Notes under the pieces: model-generated
What the model was told of the DNA's origin: nothing
The model's input: only the letters and a program-made list of their open reading frames with translations
Databases searched by the model: none
Source of the DNA: Clostridiales bacterium
Lineage (GTDB): Bacteria > Bacillota_A > Clostridia > Saccharofermentanales > Saccharofermentanaceae
Assembly (NCBI GenBank): GCA_024695545.1
Contig: JAILHZ010000126.1
Span: forward strand, 1 to 51,924
DNA length: 51,924 nucleotides
Direction of reading: 5' to 3'
Part shown: positions 35,187 to 44,108 of the stretch, in pieces
Numbering within the stretch: position 1 is the first letter of the stretch
How the letters are laid out: each line of letters opens with the position of its first letter
Program-made: the position numbers and the translations under genes

Positions 35187-35273
35187 AGTGGAATCTTTAA
35201 ATCTTTGCGGAAGTTTTAATCATTCTTTAACTCGGGAATCGGTTCACGGGCCGGGATGTTCTGCCCCGCCGTT

Positions 35274-35302
35274 TTGACACTGAAATTGCCATATTTTATA
35301 AT
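35274..35302 (+). promoter_or_regulatory. Perfect consensus SigA promoter
   Basis: TTGACA (35274-35279), a 17-base spacer and TATAAT (35297-35302) match the consensus with no mismatch. Transcription would begin near 35309, about 30 bases before the GTG start at 35338. Confidence 0.92.
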
Positions 35303-35337
35303 ATCGATAATATCTCCAAAGGAAGTATCTTCTTAAA

Positions 35338-36846
35338 GTGCGTAGAAATGACGATACAAAATCACGCAGCTTCTTGACCGGCATAAAGGACAACTGGTTT
35401 TTTGTGCTGGTATGGATTTTTCTGATTTATCTGTTCGTTACATATGTGCTTGCGCACTTTTTCGACGGCGACATTTATCACATGCTGTCTGCCGGAAAAG
35501 CGATTGCCAAACAAGGCGTTATCAAAGAAGATGTTTTCTTCCTGGACAGTGGTCACAAGATCGTTATTCAGCAGTGGCTGTATGATCTTTGTGTCTATGG
35601 AATTTACAGCAGGCTGGGGAAAGCCGGCATCCTCCTTGCGACGCTTGTACTCTCACTGATCTTCATGTTCCTGGCTGTCCGGGTAATGCGGTATTACAAC
35701 ATCAATTCCAGACTGGCAGTGACAGGCGTACTGGGAGTCTGCGTTTTCTCTAACGCGATATTTACTATCCGCCCGGGCCTGCTCACTCTTATTCTCCTGC
35801 TGATCCAGATCTGTCTTTGTGAAAAGCACTTGAAGACGAAAAAGAGCAGGTATCTGTATCTTCTCCCTCTGCTCGTTATCCTTGAGATCAATTTTCATGC
35901 GTCCCTGTGGATCGCACACTTTATCTTCCTGCTTCCTTATCTGGTTCCTATTCCGGCGAAGATCAGGAAATATGTGAAGCTGGAAGATAATCATATCAGC
36001 CTCCGGAAGATCGCACTTCCGATCGCAGGCATGATCGCGGGACTGTTTATAAATCCTTACGGAATGGACGGCATCACCATTCTTTTCAAGCAGAAAGAGA
36101 TCTCTACGCTGGGCATCCAGGAACTGGCATCTCCTGCCCTTTCGTCAAAGTTCGCGATCGTGATGGTCATCTTCCTCATGATATTCGCTTTTGCCTACGG
36201 GAAGATCACCATTCATTCGAGTACCGCCTTCTTATTCCTGGGGACCTCGGTCATGCTGGTATCCAATCTGCGGAATATTCAGATGTACTCGATCGGCCTG
36301 ATCGTCATCTTATGCGATCTTCTTGCCTGCATTCCTCTGGCGAAAGTGGATACGCTGCTTCGTAAGACCAGCAAAGTCCTCGTCCTGTTATGTGTGCTTC
36401 TTGATGTTGTATATATCGCAACCTCGGCCATCAATATTCCGTTTGCCCGGCAGCTGGAAGACCATCCCTCGGACAATATGCGCACACCGGTCAAGGCCGT
36501 AGAATATCTGGATGAAAATGCAGACAAGGATGTCCGTATCTATACAGAGTTCAGCAACGGGGCTTTTGTCTCGTGGAATGATTACAAGATCTACTTCTGT
36601 TCCAGAACGGAAGGATACTGCAAAGGTGTGAATGGCGGATATGACCTGATCGGTGAATACCTGTCTATTTTCCGTAATACAAGTACATCCTGCAATGAAA
36701 CATTTGCCGAGTTCCTTTCCAAATATGATTTTGACTATCTGATCGTCGAGACGCAGAACAGACTCTTCCCTTACATGGTGACAAATGACGATTATGAGGC
36801 AGTCGTAAACGGAAACGGCTATATTCTTTTCAAGGCCGTCAAATAA
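35338..36846 (+). CDS. Polytopic membrane protein, GT-C glycosyltransferase-like
   Basis: The 502-residue protein has about eleven transmembrane helices. The first periplasmic loop has an acidic motif (HFFDGDIYHMLSAGKAI, about residues 40-56) where GT-C enzymes carry their catalytic Asp, and helix-rich sequence follows. The last 120 residues form a soluble extracytoplasmic domain (from about residue 385) with several Cys. This resembles PMT/ArnT-like transferases using polyprenyl-phosphate sugars, but no family could be fixed. The start is GTG at 35338 with AAAGGAAG about 12 bases upstream, a weak site under a very strong promoter. It ends 17 bases from the convergent GT2 gene. Confidence 0.65.
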   Translation: MRRNDDTKSRSFLTGIKDNWFFVLVWIFLIYLFVTYVLAHFFDGDIYHMLSAGKAIAKQGVIKEDVFFLDSGHKIVIQQWLYDLCVYGIYSRLGKAGILLATLVLSLIFMFLAVRVMRYYNINSRLAVTGVLGVCVFSNAIFTIRPGLLTLILLLIQICLCEKHLKTKKSRYLYLLPLLVILEINFHASLWIAHFIFLLPYLVPIPAKIRKYVKLEDNHISLRKIALPIAGMIAGLFINPYGMDGITILFKQKEISTLGIQELASPALSSKFAIVMVIFLMIFAFAYGKITIHSSTAFLFLGTSVMLVSNLRNIQMYSIGLIVILCDLLACIPLAKVDTLLRKTSKVLVLLCVLLDVVYIATSAINIPFARQLEDHPSDNMRTPVKAVEYLDENADKDVRIYTEFSNGAFVSWNDYKIYFCSRTEGYCKGVNGGYDLIGEYLSIFRNTSTSCNETFAEFLSKYDFDYLIVETQNRLFPYMVTNDDYEAVVNGNGYILFKAVK

Positions 36847-36863
36847 TAAAAGCCGGTCTTTGA

Positions 36864-37655
36864 TCAGGGGTTATATTTGCCTCGTGCATTTCTTAAGAGG
36901 ATCTTCATCAGATTGCCGTTTCCCTTAAAGAAACTGATCTTAGTCGGTGTTTTTCCCTTTTTCGGATACGCTCTCGTGACCGGGATCTCACATGCCTTCA
37001 TCCCCAGACGGCTTGCTCTTACAGATAGATATGCAAGCAGTTCATATGTCTGGAACACGTCTCTTAGAGGCTTTACGCGCTCATCACTCAGGTAATTCCG
37101 GGAGTATCCTCTGAACGCATTTGTGGTATCCGTAAACTTCTTATGTGCGGTAAGAGAGATGATCGGCGCATGGATCAGCCGTACGGAGAGCCAGCGGATG
37201 ACCGGCGTATTGATGGCTTTGCCGCCTTTTACGAATCTCGATCCCTGAACAAAATCATACCCTTCCTCTAGTTTTTCTATAAACCGCGGAGCATCTTCGA
37301 TACTGTCCTTATTGTTCCCGTCGATCGTGATGATTCCTTTATATCCTCTTTCCAGTGCCCAGAAGATCCCCATTCTGAGCTGGGCTCCCTGTTTGCCCTC
37401 ATCCTTTTTAGTCAGAAGTGTATTTACACCTAAGGCGCGAAGCTTTGCTTCTTCCGTGCAGCCATCAGAAGAACCGCCATCACAGATCACGATATCCGCA
37501 TGATCGGGAATGTTATTCTCCTGTGCTCTGCGCAGTTCATCACGGATCCGGTCCCCCTCATTAATGATGGGGATCAGCACCACGTAATCTCTGGTTTTTC
37601 CGGCGTATTCATCGCAAATAAATCTCGGAACACCCGGTCTCCGTTCATACTCCAT
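36864..37655 (-). CDS. Family 2 glycosyltransferase, dolichol-phosphate mannosyltransferase-like
   Basis: The 263-residue GT-A-fold enzyme shows VVLIPIINEGDRI, the nucleotide-site DGGSSDG and IITIDGNNKD in place of the DxD metal site, then QGSRFVKGG and a helix-rich C-terminus without membrane segments. It probably transfers a sugar from a nucleotide donor to a lipid carrier. The ATG at 37655 was chosen because GAGG lies 6 bases upstream; GTG at 37670 overlaps the previous gene. It is the last gene of a five-gene operon. Confidence 0.85.
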   Translation of the reverse strand: MEYERRPGVPRFICDEYAGKTRDYVVLIPIINEGDRIRDELRRAQENNIPDHADIVICDGGSSDGCTEEAKLRALGVNTLLTKKDEGKQGAQLRMGIFWALERGYKGIITIDGNNKDSIEDAPRFIEKLEEGYDFVQGSRFVKGGKAINTPVIRWLSVRLIHAPIISLTAHKKFTDTTNAFRGYSRNYLSDERVKPLRDVFQTYELLAYLSVRASRLGMKACEIPVTRAYPKKGKTPTKISFFKGNGNLMKILLRNARGKYNP

Positions 37656-37663
37656 GCAGCACC

Positions 37664-38461
37664 TCAACACTCACCTTCAAAAAGGCTCCGGACATATCCC
37701 ATCACAGCATCAACCTGTTCCATATCTTCCTGTCTTCCCATCTCAATGGATACCGCTTTATTGTATCCCTCGTCTCTGAGCAGGCCGGCAAGCTGCTTAT
37801 GGAGAGATCTCTTCCGGACCGGCTTCAGCCCGGGCTCACTAATATGAACATGGTTGATCAGGCCGGTCTTTCCTCTGAGAATCTCTACAGATTCTTCATT
37901 CTCGATCATGGTTCCCAGATCAAGATTCAGGAGACAGCCTTTCGAATCAACAGCCTTCACCAGATCAAATGCTTCATCTGTAGTATTGATGAAATTCGTA
38001 TTATAGATCGGCGGGTTGGCTTCGATCGCAAGCACGGTCTGATGCTCATATGCATACTCACCGATCTCCCTGAAAAAACGGACAGCTGTTTCCGCATTTC
38101 CATCTTCCGGTATGGCGCGGTTCACAGGGCATCCGAAAACAAGATTGCCGCATCCGATCGTCTGGGCAAAATCAACGGCTTTCTTTGTGTACGAAAGCAA
38201 TATCTCTCTTTCGGTTTCTGTTCCGAAAAGTTTTTCCTTCCGCCCGTACCAGATAGACTGCATCGAAGGGATCACAAAACCATACCGTTCCTGCAAGCCC
38301 TCTTTCCAGTTTCCGGCTGCGGAAAGGTCTTCATACGGATTGTCCGGGAACACTCTGGTCGGCGCGATCTCCAGTCCTGAAAAGCAGTGCTTTTTCATGA
38401 GTTTAAACACGGCTTCATCCTTTTCTGCCGGCCAAGCTATATTGGAAATAGAAAGGATCAT
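37664..38461 (-). CDS. Sugar phosphate isomerase/epimerase-like TIM barrel
   Basis: The 265-residue protein matches the xylose-isomerase-like AP endonuclease 2 fold. It starts MILSISNIAWP and has a GLEIAPTRVF strand, a VLAIEANP strand with a metal-binding Glu, LLNLDLGTM with Asp, NHVHISEPG with His, and AVSIEMG with the last Glu. These residues form the usual divalent-metal site. It may isomerise or epimerise a sugar feeding the neighbouring transferases. It overlaps the SDR gene by 4 bases and has AAGGAG before the ATG. Confidence 0.85.
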   Translation of the reverse strand: MILSISNIAWPAEKDEAVFKLMKKHCFSGLEIAPTRVFPDNPYEDLSAAGNWKEGLQERYGFVIPSMQSIWYGRKEKLFGTETEREILLSYTKKAVDFAQTIGCGNLVFGCPVNRAIPEDGNAETAVRFFREIGEYAYEHQTVLAIEANPPIYNTNFINTTDEAFDLVKAVDSKGCLLNLDLGTMIENEESVEILRGKTGLINHVHISEPGLKPVRKRSLHKQLAGLLRDEGYNKAVSIEMGRQEDMEQVDAVMGYVRSLFEGEC

Positions 38462-39408
38462 TTTTTTACTCCTTCTGATTCCGTATCATTTCCGGAAGAC
38501 TCTTCCACGAATCGCCGGATCTCGCTTAATACGGAATCCTTATCCAGGATATACCCGTTCTTTCCTCCGAACAGCGTATCATGTATCGTCCGGTAATCAT
38601 AATCTGCAGGAACCGAAGCGACTTCATTTTCAAACTTTCCGCCGGTAAGATATGTGTACAGTTCTCCTGCGGAAACCGGCTCGGTGGCAGGATGCCATAG
38701 CTTCAGATCCGCATCGAGTGCAGTATTCATATCGTCCCACAGGTTCGCCAGATTATAAAACTGGAACCGGCTGCGGCTGTCCGTAAAATTCAAAGCAGAA
38801 AAACCGAGTGAAATAAACATTTCCTTCAGTTTTTTCTTTTCCGGATCGGAAACATTCACTTTATAGAATCCATTTGCCTGCTTATCATAGTATTTCATCA
38901 GCTCAGGCTCTCTTTCGGAAAGCTCGGCAAACTTCTTCCCGGAAAGCATGAAAGGGATGACGTTGATAAAGTCATATATGAAGTTCTTCTTTATGTTCTT
39001 TCCGAAAAGGCCCGGCAGCCTGATGATCAGTGCATCCGGATACTTCTCGCGGACCATGCACTCCAGAAGATATCTGTGATAACCGTATGCAGCAAGTCCG
39101 GAAACATCGATCCCGGAATTCTCGTCAACACCGGACGGCGTTTTAAAAACATCAATTGTCGAAATCAGGACCAGTTTCTTCGGAGCGATCCGGATTATGT
39201 TTTTCTCCGCTTCTCTGATTGCCTCCAGATCTTTCTCCGGCTCATTATTGGCCAGGTACTTCTCTGCACGGAGACCGGAATACACAAGAAGATCCGGCTT
39301 CGTTCCGTACGCATCCTGAACATTTTTGGAATTATACTTCGCATCAAAGCTGCCTGATGCAGTCAGATTGCTGCCTACAAATCCTGTATATCCCACTATT
39401 GCGTTCAT
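38458..39408 (-). CDS. SDR-type NAD(P)-dependent nucleotide-sugar oxidoreductase-like protein
   Basis: The 316-residue protein begins with a Rossmann motif NAIVGYTGFVGSNL. It has the strand LVLISTIDVF, with Ser/Thr of the active site, YGYHRYLLE where the usual YxxxK has Arg instead of Lys, and RLPGLFGKNIKKN. The C-terminal half is long and atypical. It is likely an extended short-chain dehydrogenase or epimerase acting on a nucleotide sugar. The Lys-to-Arg change may reduce or alter catalysis. The gene sits 19 bases after the GT2 gene and overlaps the isomerase-like gene by 4 bases. Confidence 0.78.
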   Translation of the reverse strand: MNAIVGYTGFVGSNLTASGSFDAKYNSKNVQDAYGTKPDLLVYSGLRAEKYLANNEPEKDLEAIREAEKNIIRIAPKKLVLISTIDVFKTPSGVDENSGIDVSGLAAYGYHRYLLECMVREKYPDALIIRLPGLFGKNIKKNFIYDFINVIPFMLSGKKFAELSEREPELMKYYDKQANGFYKVNVSDPEKKKLKEMFISLGFSALNFTDSRSRFQFYNLANLWDDMNTALDADLKLWHPATEPVSAGELYTYLTGGKFENEVASVPADYDYRTIHDTLFGGKNGYILDKDSVLSEIRRFVEESSGNDTESEGVKK

Positions 39409-39427
39409 CCGATGATCTCTCCTCCGG

Positions 39428-40366
39428 TCATTTCGTCAGCTTCTCGATGCTCTCGAAATTGTATTGTTTTCTTCTGAATACCAGCTGGAGTATCAGCTGT
39501 AAATACTTGATGATAATCGTCAGGATCCCGAACAGGCCGAAGAAACATACCGACAGGAAAAGGATCGTCGTCGTCCAGCCTGCGACCGGGTTGGCCATGA
39601 TATATGTGATCACCGCGTAGGCAACTACTGCCAGTGACATAAACATCATGAGGAATGTCATGACCATGGAAAAACGGTATCCGACTTTGGTGAACAGAAG
39701 CAGCGAGTCAAGTGCAAGACCGGACCGGTAACTCTTTTCCTTCTTGTCCGTCGGGACTTTCGTCTTAGCCGAAACGGAATACCGGATGGTATCTGTTTTC
39801 AGGCCGCAGTTCGCGTACAGTGCTTTTCGATAGAAAATACTCTTATTCATCGAGCTGGTCCGGTTGATCACACGCCGGCTGATCACACGGAAACTCTCCG
39901 TCGACATCTCATACGGAATATCCGCAAACCTGTCGAAGGTCTTGTAGAAGAGTCTGGATGAAAGCTTCTCTTTTCTATCCGGAGATGCGTTTACGATATC
40001 ATATCCTTCGAGCGCCCGCTTATATACCTTCATGATCGTGTCCGGTTCAAAATCGATGACTGTATTATCGAATTCAAATACATAATCTCCGATCGCCATA
40101 TCGACACCGGCGTTCATGGCGAGCTCGAGTCCGTGATAGTAACTCATGTTGATCACGGTGATACTGGTCGTCTTCGCATCAATACTGACTGTTTTTATGA
40201 CGGAGTGGCTGTCGTCATCCGAGAAGTCATTCACGCAAATGATCTCCGAATGCTCGAAATTATCCTCCATTACTCCGATCACCGCGCGAAGGAATGTCTC
40301 CAGTCTCTGCTGCGCATTATGAACGTAGATTACTGCGGAAACAAAACTCTTTTCTTTATTATCCAT
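39428..40366 (-). CDS. Membrane-linked family 2 glycosyltransferase
   Basis: The 312-residue enzyme has a GT-A domain (about residues 1-220) with FVSAVIYVHNAQQRLE, IICVNDFSDDDS and YVFEFDNTVID, followed by two transmembrane helices (about 232-255 and 268-290). This is the layout of GtrB-type polyprenyl-phosphate glycosyltransferases, which make a lipid-linked sugar donor for GT-C enzymes such as the protein at 35338. That partnership is inference. Its ATG overlaps the oxidoreductase gene by 8 bases. Confidence 0.83.
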   Translation of the reverse strand: MDNKEKSFVSAVIYVHNAQQRLETFLRAVIGVMEDNFEHSEIICVNDFSDDDSHSVIKTVSIDAKTTSITVINMSYYHGLELAMNAGVDMAIGDYVFEFDNTVIDFEPDTIMKVYKRALEGYDIVNASPDRKEKLSSRLFYKTFDRFADIPYEMSTESFRVISRRVINRTSSMNKSIFYRKALYANCGLKTDTIRYSVSAKTKVPTDKKEKSYRSGLALDSLLLFTKVGYRFSMVMTFLMMFMSLAVVAYAVITYIMANPVAGWTTTILFLSVCFFGLFGILTIIIKYLQLILQLVFRRKQYNFESIEKLTK

Positions 40367-41495
40367 CTATCAACACCTCATCAAGATCATAGACCGTATT
40401 AATCTTGCCTGACAGCACACCGACAAAAGTCGGCGAATCCGTGTACTTTCTTATTACCGTAGGACGCGAATCATCTATCTCCGAACTCATCAGTATCGGC
40501 TTCATCGAGAAGAGCGACTGCTTGTATGTAAACTCGTACTCATCAAGCATATACTTTCTCGCCAGATTACACATATATGGGAAAGCCGTCTCCGGTCTGG
40601 CCGGGCACTCATTGCAGTTTCCGAGCCGTTCTTTCGAGCAGAAGCCGCCACTTTTTTCCTGACATGCGAATTCGGGAAGCGCCTCATAGCAGGTCGTATG
40701 CGGAGTAAACGTCACGGAAGTGAGTGAATGACATCCGGTTTTGCCAAACGGCATGATGGAAAAGAACGGACCGTCCATCACTGTAAATCCGATGTTCTTC
40801 AGCCGGTCATTCACATCGCAAAGGATGATCTCGCACAATTCGTATTTGATTCCGAACTTCTCCAGCCCCGCCATCTCCAGGATCTGATTCGTGCCTGCGT
40901 AGGTCGCATTTAACACATACCCGCTCCGGTAACAGTCGTTATTCTCTGTTCTGATCAGATAGGAATCATCTGTTCTCTCTATCTTCGAGATCCGCGCATC
41001 ATAAACGATCCGCACGGACTTCTCATGCTCTTTCAGTTTCTCCAGAAAATAATCCCGGAGCTTCATCGCATCATATGTATATTCACGGGTACGGAATACT
41101 CCGTCACACATACCTTCTTTGAAATAATTCTCCGCATGAAGTTCTTCGCATGGAATACCCGCGGCTTTGCAGAAATCTTTAAACTGCTTTCCGTCCGACC
41201 AGGAATACTTGCTTGATGTTGCATAGATCTGATCAAATTCACGGTTGATGCAGAAATCATAATCCCGGTTGAAACGTTCAAAATAGCCGGCGGTCTTCAT
41301 CGCTGTGGAAATGGATCTCGGATAATGGTAGCCCTGATGAACTCTGGCCTGATTCACATATGTTGCACGTCGGAAAGGCGCCGGATCATGCTCCAGCACC
41401 AGAACATTTTGGCCCCGTTCACAACAGAAAAGAGCGGAGTATAAACCGTAAAGACCCGCCCCAAGAATAATCTTATCAAAATGTTCAGAATCCAT
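40359..41495 (-). CDS. FAD-dependent oxidoreductase with Cys-rich insert
   Basis: The 378-residue protein is of the DAO/amine-oxidase group: FAD-binding IILGAGLYGLYSALF at residues 8-22, VLVLEHD with the ribose-binding Glu, and a C-terminal SPTFVGVLSGKINTVYDLDE. Residues around 270-300 hold five Cys (CQEKSGGFC, then CNEC, then MC), which could bind zinc or an iron-sulfur cluster. The ATG at 41495 was chosen for GGGAG 9 bases upstream. It heads the five-gene glycan operon under its own TTGACA promoter. Its substrate is probably a sugar or sugar nucleotide, by context only. Confidence 0.82.
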   Translation of the reverse strand: MDSEHFDKIILGAGLYGLYSALFCCERGQNVLVLEHDPAPFRRATYVNQARVHQGYHYPRSISTAMKTAGYFERFNRDYDFCINREFDQIYATSSKYSWSDGKQFKDFCKAAGIPCEELHAENYFKEGMCDGVFRTREYTYDAMKLRDYFLEKLKEHEKSVRIVYDARISKIERTDDSYLIRTENNDCYRSGYVLNATYAGTNQILEMAGLEKFGIKYELCEIILCDVNDRLKNIGFTVMDGPFFSIMPFGKTGCHSLTSVTFTPHTTCYEALPEFACQEKSGGFCSKERLGNCNECPARPETAFPYMCNLARKYMLDEYEFTYKQSLFSMKPILMSSEIDDSRPTVIRKYTDSPTFVGVLSGKINTVYDLDEVLIDG

Positions 41496-41573
41496 TCCGC
41501 TTCTCTCCCACGCTGTATGTGCCTTTGGTCCACAAATCCGATCCACTATTTATCTGCAGGAACAGCTAAATCA

Positions 41574-41602
41574 AGTGTACGAAATGTCCTATTCCCTGTC
41601 AA
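41574..41602 (-). promoter_or_regulatory. Promoter of the glycan operon
   Basis: On the minus strand TTGACA (41602-41597), a 17-base spacer and TACACT (41579-41574) lie about 80 bases before the ATG at 41495. Confidence 0.65.
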
Positions 41603-41647
41603 TGTTCCGGGGATGTGGCGACCGTCTGAGACAGCAGTATCGGCAAC

Positions 41648-41720
41648 GGTGCTTTTGCCGATGAAAAGCACTAAAAGATGCCGCACAGTCTTTCTTACTG
41701 TACGGCATCAGTATAGTCCA
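41648..41720 (-). repeat. Two-hairpin intergenic repeat, copy B
   Basis: This copy matches 35115-35186 with 3 substitutions and 3 single-base indels. On the minus strand its first stem is longer (GATGCCGTACAGT with ACTGTGCGGCATC, 13 bp with one G-U), is followed by TTTTAG, and the second stem GTGCTTTT/AAAAGCAC is kept. It begins 18 bases after the stop of the adaptor gene and ends before the glycan operon promoter, so here it could act as a terminator. Confidence 0.75.
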
Positions 41721-41737
41721 TAAGGTTTTCCGGACGA

Positions 41738-44104
41738 TTAATCCGGGCGAACAAAATTAAACTCGATACTGTCCGCGTACCGGTAGTAAACCTTATCTCC
41801 CTCGGAAAGGCCGGAGACGATCTGTACATCCTCACCGTCGGACACGCCGGTCGTGACTTCCTTCAGTCCGTCGAGGGTATCTTTCTCCTCGTCATACATC
41901 GTATATACGTACGCCTTTCCATTCTCTTCGACAAGGGCCGCTACCGGGATCGTCATGTATTCTTCTTCGCGGATCATCACGCTGATCCCGGCGCTCATTC
42001 CGGTATACATCTGCTCGATCTTCGGAACGGAGACCGTAACTGTATAATTTGTATTTCCACCGTCATACGTTCCTTCTTCCCCGATAGCTGTGATCTCACC
42101 GTCGAAGCTCTGTCCGGGGATCGCATCGAGTGTGACAGAAGCCTTGTCACCGACCTTCAGATTACGGATATCAAGTTCATCTACCGTGATCTCGATCGTC
42201 ATCATCTCACGTGCGGCGATGCTGTAGATCCCGCACTCGGAAAGGGTGTAGGAATCCTGCTGTTTCGTGCCTGTCTGACTCTCCGGCTGCTGAGAAACAG
42301 AAGACGGATCTCCCGTGCCGGAGGATGTTCCCGGCGTTCCGGTCCTGGAACCGTTACCGAATCCGGATGGCATTCCGTCTCCTCCCGGGAACTGTCCGGA
42401 AGGATTCTGTGAATCCTCGGGTGTCTGCTGGTCCGGAGCCTGCTGCTTTGTATTCTGCTGGTCCGGCACGCCGCCCTGCTCCGGAGATTCCGCTGTAGGT
42501 GTCTGCTGAGCTTCAGTCTGCTCGGGAACATTCTGGTTCTCCGCGTCTCCGCCGGACTTCGGAACTTCTCCGTTTCCCGGGTCCTCAGGATCAATAATTA
42601 TCCGTCTTGAAACCGTGATCACTTCATCCTCTTTCTCGTCCTCATCAACAAGGATATCCTCATTCAGTCCGGAGATCTCTCCCGCGCTTTCTGCACGGAT
42701 CTCACCGGAATCATAAAGCGCAAACAGCTGCTTCATCTGTAGGGACAGTTCTTCTCTCTGCTGCATCAGCCGGATATACTCCGGAGACTTCTCTTCATTT
42801 TTCAATGACAGGAGCGTATCTCCTTTTTCGACTGCATCGCCTGTTTCCACTTCGACCTTTTCGGTTACGCCATGGTACGCGACCACGTTCAGCGGACTGT
42901 GAACAGACAGGTGGCATCTTGTGAGAACTTCTCCGGATCCGTTTTTGATGGTTACTTCATCATCAAGACGGATGTTTTCATCGGATATAGTAATCGTCGC
43001 TACGTCTTCGAAAACAGAAATCACATAACCAGTCTCTTCCGTTTCATCCGGGAGTATCACGATCACGCTGTCACCGACAGAAAGGTTCCCCGCAGGGATC
43101 TCCGTAGACATCAGGCCGTCCAGCGAGATCAGGAGAAGCGAACCATGCTCTGACATAGTATCCGCGACTGCGTCTCCTTCGCCGGCATACACAGCCATTA
43201 CTCGTCCTTCTGCATTAGCCGTGAGTTTTTCTCTGTCTTCTTTGCTCAGTTCGTCATTCAGTTTTTCATCGATCTCCGAGAGAGTCTCTTGGACATCACG
43301 GATCTGTGAAAGGACTGAGGGCTTATTTACGGTAGCGATCAGATCTCCTGCCTGAACCATGTCACCGTTAGATACCGCGTAAGAATCGATCTTGATCGAG
43401 CCGGGTACGGACACTTCCGAAGCTTCTTCCTGCGACAGCGTGCCGCCGCCGAGATATACCGTGGAAAGCATCTTCTTTTCTGTCTCTGCCGTCACGATGT
43501 TCTCCTTGACAGACATAGTAGACTTCTCTTCTTTCTTCGTTTTCGGAAGAGTCTTAAGGAGGATCGCGATCACCAGGACCGGAACAAAGAGCAGTATCCA
43601 AAGCGGCTTCTTTCTTCTCGGTGAATCGTCAAAGTCTTCCTCTGAATTCTTCGAGCCGGAATCTGTTTTTCCGGTGGATGAAGAATTACGATTCTTCTTC
43701 GAGATGCGGAGAAGCATAAACACACAGACTGCATCGATCAGCACACATACGGCTGCGATCGGGATCCAGAACTTCTTCACTGTTCCGACAAAGCCGCTAT
43801 CCTTCTTCTCGGATCCGGATCCTCCGGGACGGCTGCTGCGGTCACCGAGAGTAAATCCATCCGGCATACGGCCCTGCTGAAAGCCGCTGAAATCACTCGG
43901 CATGTTATTGGGATCGAAATCACTCGGCATGTTATCGGGATCAAAGTCGCCGCTGAAAGATCCCAACATACCGTTGAATCCTCCGCGATCTGACGAAGAG
44001 GACTTCGCAGTCACCGCAAAACGGATCACCAGATCTGCGATAAGGATCAGTGTAAATATAATAATCAGAACGGTATAGACCGTTTTTTTCTTGAACAGTT
44101 TCAT
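41738..44104 (-). CDS. HlyD/MacA-type adaptor, large form
   Basis: The 788-residue protein has three hydrophobic segments (about residues 9-33, 112-135 and 170-190). Its extracytoplasmic part contains two lipoyl/barrel-sandwich halves (VSNGDMVQAGDLIATV and VETGDAVEKGDTLLSL), beta-barrel strands and the MacA-like C-terminal TIPVAALVEENGKAYVY ... VQIVSGLSEGDKVYY. A Gln/Pro/Gly-rich insert of about 120 residues interrupts it near 490-610, and a duplicated 9-residue unit lies near residue 60. It is the last gene of the MacAB-like operon. The ATG at 44104 has GGAGG 8 bases upstream. Confidence 0.8.
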   Translation of the reverse strand: MKLFKKKTVYTVLIIIFTLILIADLVIRFAVTAKSSSSDRGGFNGMLGSFSGDFDPDNMPSDFDPNNMPSDFSGFQQGRMPDGFTLGDRSSRPGGSGSEKKDSGFVGTVKKFWIPIAAVCVLIDAVCVFMLLRISKKNRNSSSTGKTDSGSKNSEEDFDDSPRRKKPLWILLFVPVLVIAILLKTLPKTKKEEKSTMSVKENIVTAETEKKMLSTVYLGGGTLSQEEASEVSVPGSIKIDSYAVSNGDMVQAGDLIATVNKPSVLSQIRDVQETLSEIDEKLNDELSKEDREKLTANAEGRVMAVYAGEGDAVADTMSEHGSLLLISLDGLMSTEIPAGNLSVGDSVIVILPDETEETGYVISVFEDVATITISDENIRLDDEVTIKNGSGEVLTRCHLSVHSPLNVVAYHGVTEKVEVETGDAVEKGDTLLSLKNEEKSPEYIRLMQQREELSLQMKQLFALYDSGEIRAESAGEISGLNEDILVDEDEKEDEVITVSRRIIIDPEDPGNGEVPKSGGDAENQNVPEQTEAQQTPTAESPEQGGVPDQQNTKQQAPDQQTPEDSQNPSGQFPGGDGMPSGFGNGSRTGTPGTSSGTGDPSSVSQQPESQTGTKQQDSYTLSECGIYSIAAREMMTIEITVDELDIRNLKVGDKASVTLDAIPGQSFDGEITAIGEEGTYDGGNTNYTVTVSVPKIEQMYTGMSAGISVMIREEEYMTIPVAALVEENGKAYVYTMYDEEKDTLDGLKEVTTGVSDGEDVQIVSGLSEGDKVYYRYADSIEFNFVRPD
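43889..43942 (-). repeat. Two 27-base tandem repeats in adaptor gene
   Basis: Units 43889-43915 and 43916-43942 differ at one base of 27. They encode two 9-residue units (DPDNMPSDF and DPNNMPSDF) in the loop after the first membrane helix; a partial unit follows. Confidence 0.9.
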
Positions 44105-44108
44105 GAGA

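Noticed and set aside
34996..35187. 63-codon minus-strand frame covering repeat copy A
   Set aside because: The frame is broken by indels in copy B while stems are kept, so the element is not coding.
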